From NCBI RefSeq assembly GCF_046244365.1, contig NZ_CP176395.1, forward strand, positions 3,224,001 to 3,288,000: a stretch of 64,000 nucleotides of DNA, written 5' to 3'. Below are positions 9,986-17,495 of this stretch, in pieces. Source of the stretch: Paenibacillus_V sp046244365. Lineage in GTDB: Bacteria; Bacillota; Bacilli; Paenibacillales; NBRC-103111. The translations under genes were made by a program, and so were the position numbers. Numbering within the stretch: position 1 is the first letter of the stretch; every line of letters begins with the position of its first letter. The notes beneath the pieces were generated by a model. It saw only the letters and a list, made by a program, of their open reading frames with translations, ran no database searches and had not been told where the DNA came from.

Positions 9986-10575
9986 ATGAAACGTTTTCCC
10001 GGCATTACGTTATCGTTTGGATATAAACTGATGATTTCCTATTTGCTGCTGGTGATGATTCCGGTCGTATCGATCGGCTAATATGCATATACGACTTCCG
10101 TCCAATATGTAAAAGAGCAGACCGTACAAAACGTCAGCCTTGGGATAGCTATCAGACGACCTCCAATACGATCGTTCGGAGGCTGGAAGCCGCTTTGAAT
10201 TTGACGTCGAACAAGATCCGGCTCGACTTGTTTCTGTACAACGATACGCTGCCGGAAATATTTTTCGGGGACGAGGGGCAATACCCGCTGCTCAAAGGAA
10301 AGCGATACGAGCTGTTTCATTATGCGCGAATCGAAAACGAGAATTGGGCCCGCATGTTCGCCGCGTTGAAGGCCGATTCGCTGTGGGGGCAGGTAGGGAC
10401 GGACGCAAAGTTCGGCAACGTTTCGCTTCTGAGGAAAATGATGGACTTTCGCACGGTTTCGCCAATCGCCATCATGCGGATTACCGTCAAAATGGCCGAC
10501 TTGTTCGAAAGCTTGAACTACGGGGACGGCAATACCGGCGTTGCCAGCTATTTGGCCGTCACGAATGAGCAGAAC
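9986..10575 (+). pseudogene. Truncated YesM-type sensor kinase remnant
   Basis: The ATG at 9986 begins a kinase-like N-terminus with one transmembrane segment (KLMISYLLLVMIPVVSIG), immediately stopped by TAA at 10079-10081. The homologous text continues (YAYTTSVQYVKEQTVQNVS), then shifts frame to DSYQTTSNTIVRRLEAALN and runs on through a sensor-domain-like stretch to about 10570. The second TM, HAMP, phosphoacceptor and ATPase domains are all missing: the sequence passes directly into a ThuA-domain coding region. It is therefore a deletion derivative. Its position right after the broken response regulator marks it as that regulator's former partner. Confidence 0.82.
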
Positions 10576-11041
10576 GAGGACGATGGGGACGATCACGAGG
10601 GAGCAGCTTGGCGGGCTGCTTAAGGCGGTGAAGAGCGGCGTCGGCATCGCCGGCTGTCACGGCGGCATGGCGGATTCGTTCCGGAACGAGACGGAGTTCC
10701 AGTTCATGGTAGGTGGGCAATGGGTGGCCCATCCCGGCAATAACGGCACGCGTTATACGGTCAATCTCGGCGATCATCCGCTCGTCGCCGGCATCGGCGA
10801 TTTCGAAGTGGTCTCGGAAAAATATTACATGCACGTGGATCCGGCTATCGACGTGTATGCCACGACGACCTTCGAAGGATTCGGCCCGGACGGCCAGGAT
10901 GTCGTTATGCCTGTCATCTGGACGAAAAAATACGGCGAAGGCCGAGTCTTCTACTGCTCGCTCGGCCATGATGCGGACGTCGTAAGCATGCCGCAAGTAC
11001 TGACGATCATGCGGCGCGGTATGGTTTGGGCATCAAAATAA
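10576..11041 (+). pseudogene. 5'-truncated ThuA-domain gene (trehalose-utilisation-like)
   Basis: From TMGTITREQLGGLLKAVKSG (10580 onward) the frame encodes the typical ThuA fold: GVGIAGCHGGMADSFRNE with the conserved Cys-His, VGGQWVAHPG, and KYGEGRVFYCSLGHD near the end. Family members normally have about 60-70 more residues before this point. Here the start region is replaced by the kinase remnant, with no ribosome binding site at the junction. ThuA-like proteins often sit beside Gfo/Idh/MocA oxidoreductases, as here (next gene 51 bases downstream). The exact breakpoint lies within about 10555-10582. Confidence 0.8.
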
Positions 11042-11092
11042 TCCGGCGGTAATCTAATGACCGCCTCGGGGACTAATAGGAGGGTTCATACT

Positions 11093-12202
11093 ATGGGTAA
11101 ATTAAAAGTCGGCATCATAGGCTGCGGCAATATTAGCGGCATCTATTTCAAGAACGCCAAGGACATGTTCGGCAATTACGAAATTGTCGCCTGCGCCGAC
11201 CTCGACGTTGAGCGCGCTAGAGCGAAGGCGGAGGAGCACGGCATTGCCAAGGGCTGCAGCGTGGACGAATTGCTGGCCGATCCGGAAATCGCCGTCGTCA
11301 TCAACCTGACGATTCCGTTCGCTCATGCGGATGTTTGCATCCAAGCTCTGGAGGCGGGCAAGCATGTTTATGTAGAGAAGCCGCTTGCCGTTACCCGCGA
11401 AGACGGAGCGAGAATGATCCGGCTGGCGAGTGAAAAAGGGCTGCGAGTCGGATGCGCACCCGATACGTTCCTCGGCGGCGGCATCCAGACGGCCGTCAAG
11501 ATGATACGCGACGGCTGGATCGGCGATCCGATCGGCGCCACGGGCTTCATGCTGTGCGGCGGCCACGAAACGTGGCATCCGGCTCCCGAGTTTTACTATC
11601 AGCATGGCGGCGGTCCGATGTTCGACATGGGGCCTTATTATCTGACCGCCATGGTCGCGCTGCTCGGACCGATCGAGCGGGTGACCGGCGCGGTACGCAT
11701 TTCGTATCCGGAGCGGACGATCACGAGCGCGCCGAAATACGGCCAGACGATCCAGGTCGAGGTCCCGACCCATGTGGCCGGCATCATGAATTTCAAGAAC
11801 GGCGCGATCGGCACACTCTTCACCAGCTTCGATACGCGCGGAGGAACGACGCTTCCTTCCATCGAGGTATACGGCAGCCTCGGCACGTTGGTCGTCCCGG
11901 ATCCGAACGGGTTTTGCGGCGTCATCCGCTACCGCCGCGCTGGAACGTCTGAGTGGACGAATATTCCGCTCACGCACGGCTTTGCGGAGAACGCCCGCGG
12001 CATCGGCATGGCCGATATGGTGCAGGCGATCCGCGAGAACCGGCCGCACCGGGCGAGCGGCGAGCTTGCTTATCATGTGCTCGATGCGATGCACGGCTTC
12101 CACGACGCTTCACGGGAAGGCAAGCATTATACGTTGCAAAGCGCTTGCGAAGCGCCGGAGCCGCTGCCGGTCGGCATGTCGAAGCTGTATTTTCACGCAT
12201 AA
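11093..12202 (+). CDS. Gfo/Idh/MocA family oxidoreductase
   Basis: 369 residues from ATG 11093, which is preceded by a strong AGGAGG. An in-frame ATG at 11057 has no such site and would add 12 non-homologous residues. The Rossmann motif GIIGCGNISG is at the N-terminus and VEKPLAVT holds the EKP motif. PMFDMGPYYLTAMV is the C-terminal helix, with Tyr where many relatives have His. It is followed by a strong intrinsic terminator, so it ends the 1-12.2 kb transcription block. The probable function is NAD(P)-dependent oxidation or reduction of a sugar, substrate unknown. Confidence 0.92.
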   Translation: MGKLKVGIIGCGNISGIYFKNAKDMFGNYEIVACADLDVERARAKAEEHGIAKGCSVDELLADPEIAVVINLTIPFAHADVCIQALEAGKHVYVEKPLAVTREDGARMIRLASEKGLRVGCAPDTFLGGGIQTAVKMIRDGWIGDPIGATGFMLCGGHETWHPAPEFYYQHGGGPMFDMGPYYLTAMVALLGPIERVTGAVRISYPERTITSAPKYGQTIQVEVPTHVAGIMNFKNGAIGTLFTSFDTRGGTTLPSIEVYGSLGTLVVPDPNGFCGVIRYRRAGTSEWTNIPLTHGFAENARGIGMADMVQAIRENRPHRASGELAYHVLDAMHGFHDASREGKHYTLQSACEAPEPLPVGMSKLYFHA

Positions 12203-12215
12203 GCGTCCTATAATT

Positions 12216-12264
12216 AAAAACCGCTCCGAGGCTGGCATCGCGCCATCGCTCGTGAGCGGTTTTT
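12216..12264 (+). terminator. Intrinsic terminator, probably bidirectional
   Basis: A perfect 11-bp stem is formed by AAAAACCGCTC (12216-12226) and GAGCGGTTTTT (12254-12264) around a 27-base loop. The T-run is part of the stem, and the A-run on the other side would serve the convergent AraC gene (12376-13191, minus strand). Confidence 0.85.
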
Positions 12265-12375
12265 ATAGTTCTGTTCTATATTCGATAAAACTCCTTCCGA
12301 ACCGGGAGGCTCGCTTCCTGCGATCGTTCTCGCATGCAGACTTGTTCGTCCATGCTACGACCTTCAAGTAGTAAT

Positions 12376-13191
12376 CTATTTGCCGTAATGCTCTTCGCGA
12401 ATGCCGCTTGGCGTCAAACCGGTATGGCGTTTGATCATGCGGGCAAAATGGTACGACGTTTTGAAGCCGACCTGTTCCGCGATTTCGCCAACTGAAAGCC
12501 CGGTGCTGCGCAGCAATTCGAGCCCTTTATGGATCCTATATTTCCATAAGTATTGAATGGGCGTCACGCCTTCGTCGCGCCGGAACAAGCGGATGAGATG
12601 CTCCGGCGTAATAGTCGCGGCGGCGGACAAGTCGAGCAGATTGAGCTCTTCTCCGAACCTCTGGCGGATTTCTTCGATCGCCAGAAGGACGGCGGTATGC
12701 TTCCGTTTGTTCAGCCCTGTCCGCATATGCTCGGTCAAGTATAACCATATCGCGGATTTGCCGAGCGATTTGATCAGTTCGTCCGTCCGCTCGCAGCCGT
12801 CGTTTTGCAGCGAAATCAGCATATCTGTCAATTGGTTCATTCGTTCGGTCAGGGGCATGTAGAGCGGAAGCGATTCGAACCGTTCCAAGTCATCCTTATG
12901 CAGCGGTTCGACCGAAACGGCGATCCACCGGTGCCGCGTCTCCATGTTGCCGTCAAAATAAAATTGTTCCTCGTGCCCCGGTTTGAGCAGCGCTGCCTGT
13001 TTGGCAGGCACATGATGCGGAACGCCGTCGATTTCCACACGCATCGAACCTGTATGCACCAATACAAGCTGCAAGTCCCGTTGAACCCGCGGACCGTATT
13101 TTCCTCCCGGACTGTAGACGACGGTTCCCGCATAGGCTCCGGTTACGGCAAAAAAAGGCGGTACATCCACCGCCCCTTTTTTTGATTCCAT
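12376..13191 (-). CDS. AraC family transcriptional regulator with N-terminal cupin
   Basis: 271 residues. The N-terminal ~150 residues form an AraC-type ligand-binding cupin (the MRVEIDGVPHHVPAKQAALL strand pattern). Two helix-turn-helix motifs lie at about 175-268 (LDLSAAATITPEHLIRLFRR and VGEIAEQVGFKTSYHFARMI). This is the one-component sugar-responsive type. The minus-strand start is preceded by GGGAGGG. It converges on the oxidoreductase at 11093-12202 across a shared terminator. The PhyH-type gene upstream on the same strand, 47 bases away, may be co-transcribed. Confidence 0.93.
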   Translation of the reverse strand: MESKKGAVDVPPFFAVTGAYAGTVVYSPGGKYGPRVQRDLQLVLVHTGSMRVEIDGVPHHVPAKQAALLKPGHEEQFYFDGNMETRHRWIAVSVEPLHKDDLERFESLPLYMPLTERMNQLTDMLISLQNDGCERTDELIKSLGKSAIWLYLTEHMRTGLNKRKHTAVLLAIEEIRQRFGEELNLLDLSAAATITPEHLIRLFRRDEGVTPIQYLWKYRIHKGLELLRSTGLSVGEIAEQVGFKTSYHFARMIKRHTGLTPSGIREEHYGK

Positions 13192-13205
13192 TTAAACCCT
13201 CCCTT

Positions 13206-13233
13206 TCAAAGACGCCGAATGGCGCTTATCCTT
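13206..13233 (+). repeat. Copy 1 of the GACGCC-GGCGTTTATCCTT dispersed repeat (short)
   Basis: GACGCCGAATGGCGCTTATCCTT matches the hairpin core of the longer copies at 17251-17320 and 27480-27550. It lies between the AraC and PhyH-type genes. Confidence 0.6.
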
Positions 13234-13238
13234 GTTCA

Positions 13239-13988
13239 TTATAACAGATCGATTTTCTTTCTTTGCTCGGTCGTGGAATCGTGGCGGATGTAATGGCATA
13301 CGTACGAGAGTCTCCAGCGGTCCGAACGATTGCGTGTCGAGGAATGAACGAGCAAGCTGTCAAAAATCAAAATATCGCCTTTGTCCAAAACGACGGGAAT
13401 TTCTTTGCTCAGGTCGATCCCTTCCGCTTCGTGTGTCCAGGCCTCGTGCTCCTGCAAGTTTTTGACCGCGCCGTGCGGCAGTAAACCGAGTCTATGGGAG
13501 CCGGGAATGACCCATAAACAGCCGTTCTCTTCGTTCGTATATTCCATGGCCACCCAAGCCGCGGTCAACGTATTCGGCTCGTTCTTGATATAGTAGTAGT
13601 CCTGGTGGGCCGCTTGTCCAGGGGAACCCGGTTCTTTGTAAAAATACATGCTCTGGACCCCGACAGCTTCATCCCCAAGAACCTGGGCAAGAGCGCCGCG
13701 AACGATCGGCAGCTTCATCATTTGCAGGGAGAACCCGTCGTGCAAATGCGGGTTGAACAGCCGTACGGAAAAGCGGTCCTTATCTTCTACAGGCTCGCTG
13801 CCGCTTCTCAGTTTGGCCCATTCCGCTATCGGGTCGGCGGTACGGATGGCATGAATGTGTGAATTGAAGGCGTCGATCAAATCGTCGCTGCATCCATTTT
13901 TGATAATCAGGTAACCGTTATCTTCATACTGCTTCACTTGTTCCGGCGTAAGCGGATGTAATCTTTCGGATTGGATTTGATTGCTCAT
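13239..13988 (-). CDS. Phytanoyl-CoA dioxygenase (PhyH) family Fe(II)/2-oxoglutarate oxygenase
   Basis: 249 residues with a cupin fold. The Fe(II) facial triad is readable: HQD in AAHQDYYYIKN, and the distal histidine in LIFDSLLVHSSTRN, with the following R-x-S (RWRLSY) as the 2-oxoglutarate-binding arginine. Bacterial PhyH proteins hydroxylate diverse small molecules, so the substrate is unassigned. The start (ATG at 13988, reading leftward) follows a clear AGGAGG. It is divergent from the small membrane protein at 14317. Confidence 0.9.
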   Translation of the reverse strand: MSNQIQSERLHPLTPEQVKQYEDNGYLIIKNGCSDDLIDAFNSHIHAIRTADPIAEWAKLRSGSEPVEDKDRFSVRLFNPHLHDGFSLQMMKLPIVRGALAQVLGDEAVGVQSMYFYKEPGSPGQAAHQDYYYIKNEPNTLTAAWVAMEYTNEENGCLWVIPGSHRLGLLPHGAVKNLQEHEAWTHEAEGIDLSKEIPVVLDKGDILIFDSLLVHSSTRNRSDRWRLSYVCHYIRHDSTTEQRKKIDLL

Positions 13989-14316
13989 GCGGGTATCCTC
14001 CTATAGCTTCCGATTGATATGAGAATTGATTCATGATCTCATTTTAGAAGAAGTTGACTAGGATGAAAATGTACGTGGCAGATATTTATGTGTCTGAAAA
14101 TGATATTTCAATAAAAAGTTATGCCTCAAAATGCCGGGATGGATTTCGATTGTAATAACCCGTTCATCGTCCGTTCATCATCCTGTCTTAGACTAATACT
14201 GAGAACAGGACGGGGGATAGCATCCCGAATGTCCCGTATCCCGTTTCCGTGATTGGAAGTCGGATTCCGTAACCTGCAGTCTGACAGTAATTCATTCATA
14301 TAAGGAGGAATTTGGA
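13989..14316. other. Divergent intergenic region
   Basis: 328 bases separating the leftward PhyH-type gene from the rightward membrane-protein gene. It contains two GTTCATC direct repeats 11 bases apart (about 14163-14180), close to a TAATACT that could serve as a -10 element for the rightward gene, and a small GGGATAGCATCCC hairpin near 14215. I see no coding sequence here. Confidence 0.4.
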
Positions 14317-14757
14317 ATGTTCGGATTTTGGTTGTTTTTGCATCTGACGGGGCTTGCCGTTTGGATCGGTTCTTTGCTTGCCATTGTTGTTATGCTGCAG
14401 CTGTTGAAAAAGCAGCTCGGTTCTCAAGAGTCCAATACCCTCGCCAAGCGGGTCATGCGGGTGTTCAGCATGTTCGCCCATCCCGCTTCGGTCATTGTGC
14501 TGATCAGCGGAGTCATCATGATCGTGCAGATGGATCTGGGAACGGATAAGCCGCTTTGGCTGGATGTGATGGAGAAAGGCGGAGGCACGATCATCCTGCT
14601 GGCGCTTGTGCTGACCGGCATTGTCGGAAGCAAAGCAAAGAAGCGGCTGAATGATCCGCACGGCAAACGTGTCAATTTGTCCGGCTATCTAACCACCCTA
14701 TTAGGTGTTATGGTGCTGGTTGTTGCCGTAGTGCTCGTCGCAAGCTTGAAGCTGTAA
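14317..14757 (+). CDS. Small four-TM integral membrane protein (CopD/DUF2269-like)
   Basis: 146 residues with four predicted membrane helices: about 3-26, 48-71, 85-103 and 122-143. The first helix, LFLHLTGLAVWIGSLLAIV, resembles the HxxxxxWxG start of CopD/DUF2269-type proteins. A conserved-looking histidine sits in FAHPASV before the second helix. The strong site AAGGAGG precedes ATG 14317, and an intrinsic terminator follows, so it is monocistronic. The function is unknown; heme or copper association is only a family-level possibility. Confidence 0.75.
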   Translation: MFGFWLFLHLTGLAVWIGSLLAIVVMLQLLKKQLGSQESNTLAKRVMRVFSMFAHPASVIVLISGVIMIVQMDLGTDKPLWLDVMEKGGGTIILLALVLTGIVGSKAKKRLNDPHGKRVNLSGYLTTLLGVMVLVVAVVLVASLKL

Positions 14758-14797
14758 GGAAAGTCGATCCCCGAAGCGGAATTTAGATGGATTAACT

Positions 14798-14845
14798 AAA
14801 AAAATGGTTGAGCTGCGTACTAGGACTGCTCAACCATTTTTTTTT
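14798..14845 (+). terminator. Intrinsic terminator
   Basis: TGGTTGAGC (14805-14813) pairs perfectly with GCTCAACCA (14828-14836), followed by nine T residues. An A-run on the left makes it possibly bidirectional. It insulates the next promoter at 14870. Confidence 0.92.
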
Positions 14846-14862
14846 GATAGATGACCTTTATG

Positions 14863-14900
14863 ATCAATGTTCATTTATGATAAATGATGTTATATTATGA
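14863..14900 (+). promoter_or_regulatory. Promoter and candidate DeoR operator of the GH38-like gene
   Basis: The -35 element is TTCATT (14870-14875), followed by a 17-base spacer and the -10 element TATTAT (14893-14898). The 34-base block starting at GTTCAT matches the block before the isomerase/ROK operon (28738-28771) at about 27 positions, including an identical TATATTATGAT. ATCAATGTTCATTTA (14863-14877) also recurs exactly at 28425-28439. Joint control by the DeoR protein at 27633 is inferred. Confidence 0.6.
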
Positions 14901-15025
14901 TGTATATTGAAAAGGGAAAGTATTGTACTTCTCTCTTGGTTCTGATACCGGCGAACAAGGAGAGCGAACAGGCTTTTGCATTGCTGAGATACCGTAAAAA
15001 AATAGCGGAGTGGAGGCAAAGAAAC

Positions 15026-17104
15026 ATGACAACGATCAAAAGAGTTCATGTCATTTTCAAGACGCATTTGGATATCGGCTACACGGATTTGGCCGCGAAT
15101 GTCATTGAGCGGTATATGAGAGAATTTATCCCGCAGGCGCTGGATTTGTCCGAGCAGCTGGCTCAGGAAGACGGGAATGCGAAATTCATATGGACGACGG
15201 GTTCCTGGCTCATTCACGAATACTTGATTACGGCGGATGCGGATATGCGCGTCCGCATGGAAGAAGCGATTCGGCAAGGCCGGATTGCTTGGCACGGGCT
15301 GCCGTTCACGACGCATACGGAATTGATGGATGCGAAATTGTTCGATTTCGGCGTGTCTCTTTCCAGGGAGCTGGATCGGAAGTTCGGCAAAACGACGATC
15401 GCCGCGAAAATGACCGACGTGCCGGGGCATACGATCGCGATGGTGCCGATTTTGGCGCGAAACGGCATTCAATTTTTGCATTTGGGCGTCAACCCGGCAT
15501 GCAAAAATCCGAAAGTGCCGCCGGTGTTCGTATGGCGCGTGACTGACGGATCGGAAATCATTGTGAATTATTCGTACGATTACGGTACGCCGCTGCAAGT
15601 GGACGGACTGGAAGATACGCTCTACTTCGCCCATACGGGAGATAATCATGGTCCTTCCAAAATAGAAGATGTCCGCGCTTTGTTCGCACAATTGCAAGAG
15701 CAATTTCCGGGTGCACACATCATGGCGTCGACGCTTGACGCGTTTGCCGAGAAGCTTAACGGATGCAAGCAGCATCTTCCGGTTGTTCGCGAGGAAATAG
15801 GGGACACCTGGATTCACGGAGCCGCTTCCGATCCGTGGAAAATAGCACGGTACCGGGAGCTGCTTCGCTTGCGGGACCAATGGGTTGCGTCCGGAGCCTT
15901 GGACCCGTTTGGCGAACCGTACGCACAGTTTTGCAATCGTTTGATGCTGATCCCGGAACATACGTGGGGACTGAACGAACAAGTGTATTTGGTCGACTAC
16001 GACAACTATTCCGCAGCCGATTTCGCTTCAGCCAGAGCCCATGACAAGGTGAAGGAAGCAAAAACAAGAAAATATGACTATCTCTCCAGGTCTGCGAAAC
16101 CCGGTCGGACGTACAGCTTTTTCGAGAGCTCCTGGAAGGAACAGCGAGCCTATCTCGATCAGGCGCTGTCCGCGCTTGACAAGGAGCTGATCGCTGAAGC
16201 GCATGAGGCGTTCGAACGAATGCAGCCTGGAGAAACCGTTATTACGGATATGGAGACGGCCAGCCTGGAAGTGAACGAAAGCTACGATTTGGGGATGTTT
16301 CGGGTCAGCTTCGCCTCGGACGGCTCCATCAACCTGTTGCTCGATTCGAACGGCAAAAAGTGGGCGGACGACGAACACAGGCTTGGGACGTACCGATATG
16401 AAACGTTCGCGAAAGAAAATTACGACCGCTTTTTCAATGAATATGTAACCAATTTGAAGCGGAATCATGGCTGGGCGGATAACGACTTGGGCAAGCCCGG
16501 GATGGAATATGCGGAGCCGAAGCCGAAGCATAAACAGTCTGGCGCTACTGTAAGGTCATTAAGTCTGGAACGGCTTTCGGATCGTGACATTGTCCTGGCC
16601 GAGCTGAAACTGCCTTCCGACGTTTGCGAGCATTACGGTGCGCCACGGAAGCTGGCCGTTGTTTATACCTTCTTCCATCGGGAGCCGAAAATCGATGTCG
16701 AGCTGCACGCGCAGAACAAGCAAGCATGCCGTTTGCCGGAAGCGGGCTGGTTCTCGTTCGCTCCGCTCGTCGACAATCCGAACCAGTGGACGATGGATAA
16801 ACTGGGGGGACGGCTTTCGCCTTTGTCAGTCGTGAAGGATGGAAACCGGAACATGCACGGCGTAAGCAGCGGATTGTACTACGAAGGTTCGGAGGGCGCC
16901 TTTGTGATCGAGACGCTGGACGCGCCTCTCGTTTGCCCGGGGGAACGGCGGCTGCTGCAGTTCGATAATACATTCGCTCCGCTGGATGCCGGGTTTCATT
17001 TTAACTTGCATAATAACGTATGGGGCACCAATTTCGCAATGTGGTTTGAGGATGACATGAAATATCGGTTCGGGTTGACGCTGCAGTCGAATCAGATGAA
17101 ATAG
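15026..17104 (+). CDS. GH38-like glycoside hydrolase (DUF5054-type, alpha-mannosidase-related)
   Basis: 692 residues from ATG 15026 (GTGGAGG upstream); the frame is open further back to 14897 but lacks a site there. The N-terminal catalytic-like domain carries HVIFKTHLDIGYTD, matching the His-x-Asp metal ligand segment of GH38 mannosidases. It continues with FIWTTGSWLIHEYL, TDVPGHTIAMVPILA and a beta-rich C-terminal half. No signal peptide is visible, so it is probably cytosolic, acting on imported oligosaccharides. It is preceded by a promoter shared in sequence with the mannose-6-phosphate-isomerase-like operon, which fits a mannose- or rhamnose-type substrate; that substrate link is inference. 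Confidence 0.82.
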   Translation: MTTIKRVHVIFKTHLDIGYTDLAANVIERYMREFIPQALDLSEQLAQEDGNAKFIWTTGSWLIHEYLITADADMRVRMEEAIRQGRIAWHGLPFTTHTELMDAKLFDFGVSLSRELDRKFGKTTIAAKMTDVPGHTIAMVPILARNGIQFLHLGVNPACKNPKVPPVFVWRVTDGSEIIVNYSYDYGTPLQVDGLEDTLYFAHTGDNHGPSKIEDVRALFAQLQEQFPGAHIMASTLDAFAEKLNGCKQHLPVVREEIGDTWIHGAASDPWKIARYRELLRLRDQWVASGALDPFGEPYAQFCNRLMLIPEHTWGLNEQVYLVDYDNYSAADFASARAHDKVKEAKTRKYDYLSRSAKPGRTYSFFESSWKEQRAYLDQALSALDKELIAEAHEAFERMQPGETVITDMETASLEVNESYDLGMFRVSFASDGSINLLLDSNGKKWADDEHRLGTYRYETFAKENYDRFFNEYVTNLKRNHGWADNDLGKPGMEYAEPKPKHKQSGATVRSLSLERLSDRDIVLAELKLPSDVCEHYGAPRKLAVVYTFFHREPKIDVELHAQNKQACRLPEAGWFSFAPLVDNPNQWTMDKLGGRLSPLSVVKDGNRNMHGVSSGLYYEGSEGAFVIETLDAPLVCPGERRLLQFDNTFAPLDAGFHFNLHNNVWGTNFAMWFEDDMKYRFGLTLQSNQMK

Positions 17105-17187
17105 TGGCTTGCGGCCGACTGGAGAATGCTTCGCCGAATTTTGGCAGGATGCCGCTGAATTATACCGGTTTACGAGAATGTAATAAT

Positions 17188-17231
17188 GGAGCCTTACTTC
17201 TGCATATGCGTAGAGGTTAGGGCTCTTTTTT
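17188..17231 (+). terminator. Probable intrinsic terminator
   Basis: GAGCC (17189-17193) pairs with GGCTC (17221-17225), with further imperfect pairing inside (TTAC/GTTA, TTCT/AGAG), followed by six T residues. It would end the GH38-like transcript. Confidence 0.6.
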
Positions 17232-17250
17232 GGCGATTTCAGATCGTATA

Positions 17251-17320
17251 TCTCCGGTGATCGTTCATCTCTCGGCAAAAGTCTGGCGTCAAGGTCGCCA
17301 AATGGCGGTTATCCTTAACG
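17251..17320 (+). repeat. Copy 2 of the GACGCC dispersed repeat (long, 70 bp)
   Basis: CTCCGGTGATCGTTCATCTC leads into a hairpin core (GGTCGCCAAATGGCGGTT) and ends ATCCTTAACG. It aligns along its whole length with 27480-27550 at roughly 80 percent by eye. Confidence 0.7.
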
Positions 17321-17405
17321 ATCAATGAAAGCGTTTTTTTCTAGTAGACATAGTGGAGCTTGTCGTTTACAATACCTTAAAACACAAAAACAAATAAACT
17401 CTCTA

Positions 17406-17437
17406 TAATTAACGTAAATTAACGTAAATTAACGCAT
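17406..17437 (+). promoter_or_regulatory. Triple AAATTAACGT direct repeat next to a -10 box
   Basis: TAATTAACGT, AAATTAACGT and AAATTAACGC follow one another with an exact 10-base period, directly overlapping and downstream of TATAAT (17404-17409). One-helical-turn spacing is typical of a cooperative operator. It lies 58 bases before the start of the AraC-type regulator and could be an autoregulatory site. Confidence 0.5.
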
Positions 17438-17495
17438 GTAATTCCTTCGTTTCGGAGCAATTTCATAGAGTGACAAAATGAGGGGAGAAAAGACA

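Larger units (their letters stand above)
17105..17495. other. Intergenic region with terminator, dispersed repeat and promoter-proximal direct repeats
   Basis: It holds, in order, a probable terminator (17188-17231), a copy of the GACGCC repeat (17251-17320), a TATAAT -10-like box (17404-17409) and a triple ten-base direct repeat. No coding sequence was seen. Confidence 0.6.

Noticed and set aside
11102..12103. 333-codon open frame on the minus strand
   Set aside because: Antisense of the oxidoreductase at 11093-12202, arising from GC-rich codon bias.
14864..15982. 372-codon open frame on the minus strand
   Set aside because: Antisense of the GH38-like gene; composition (Arg/His/Gln-rich) is that of a shadow frame.
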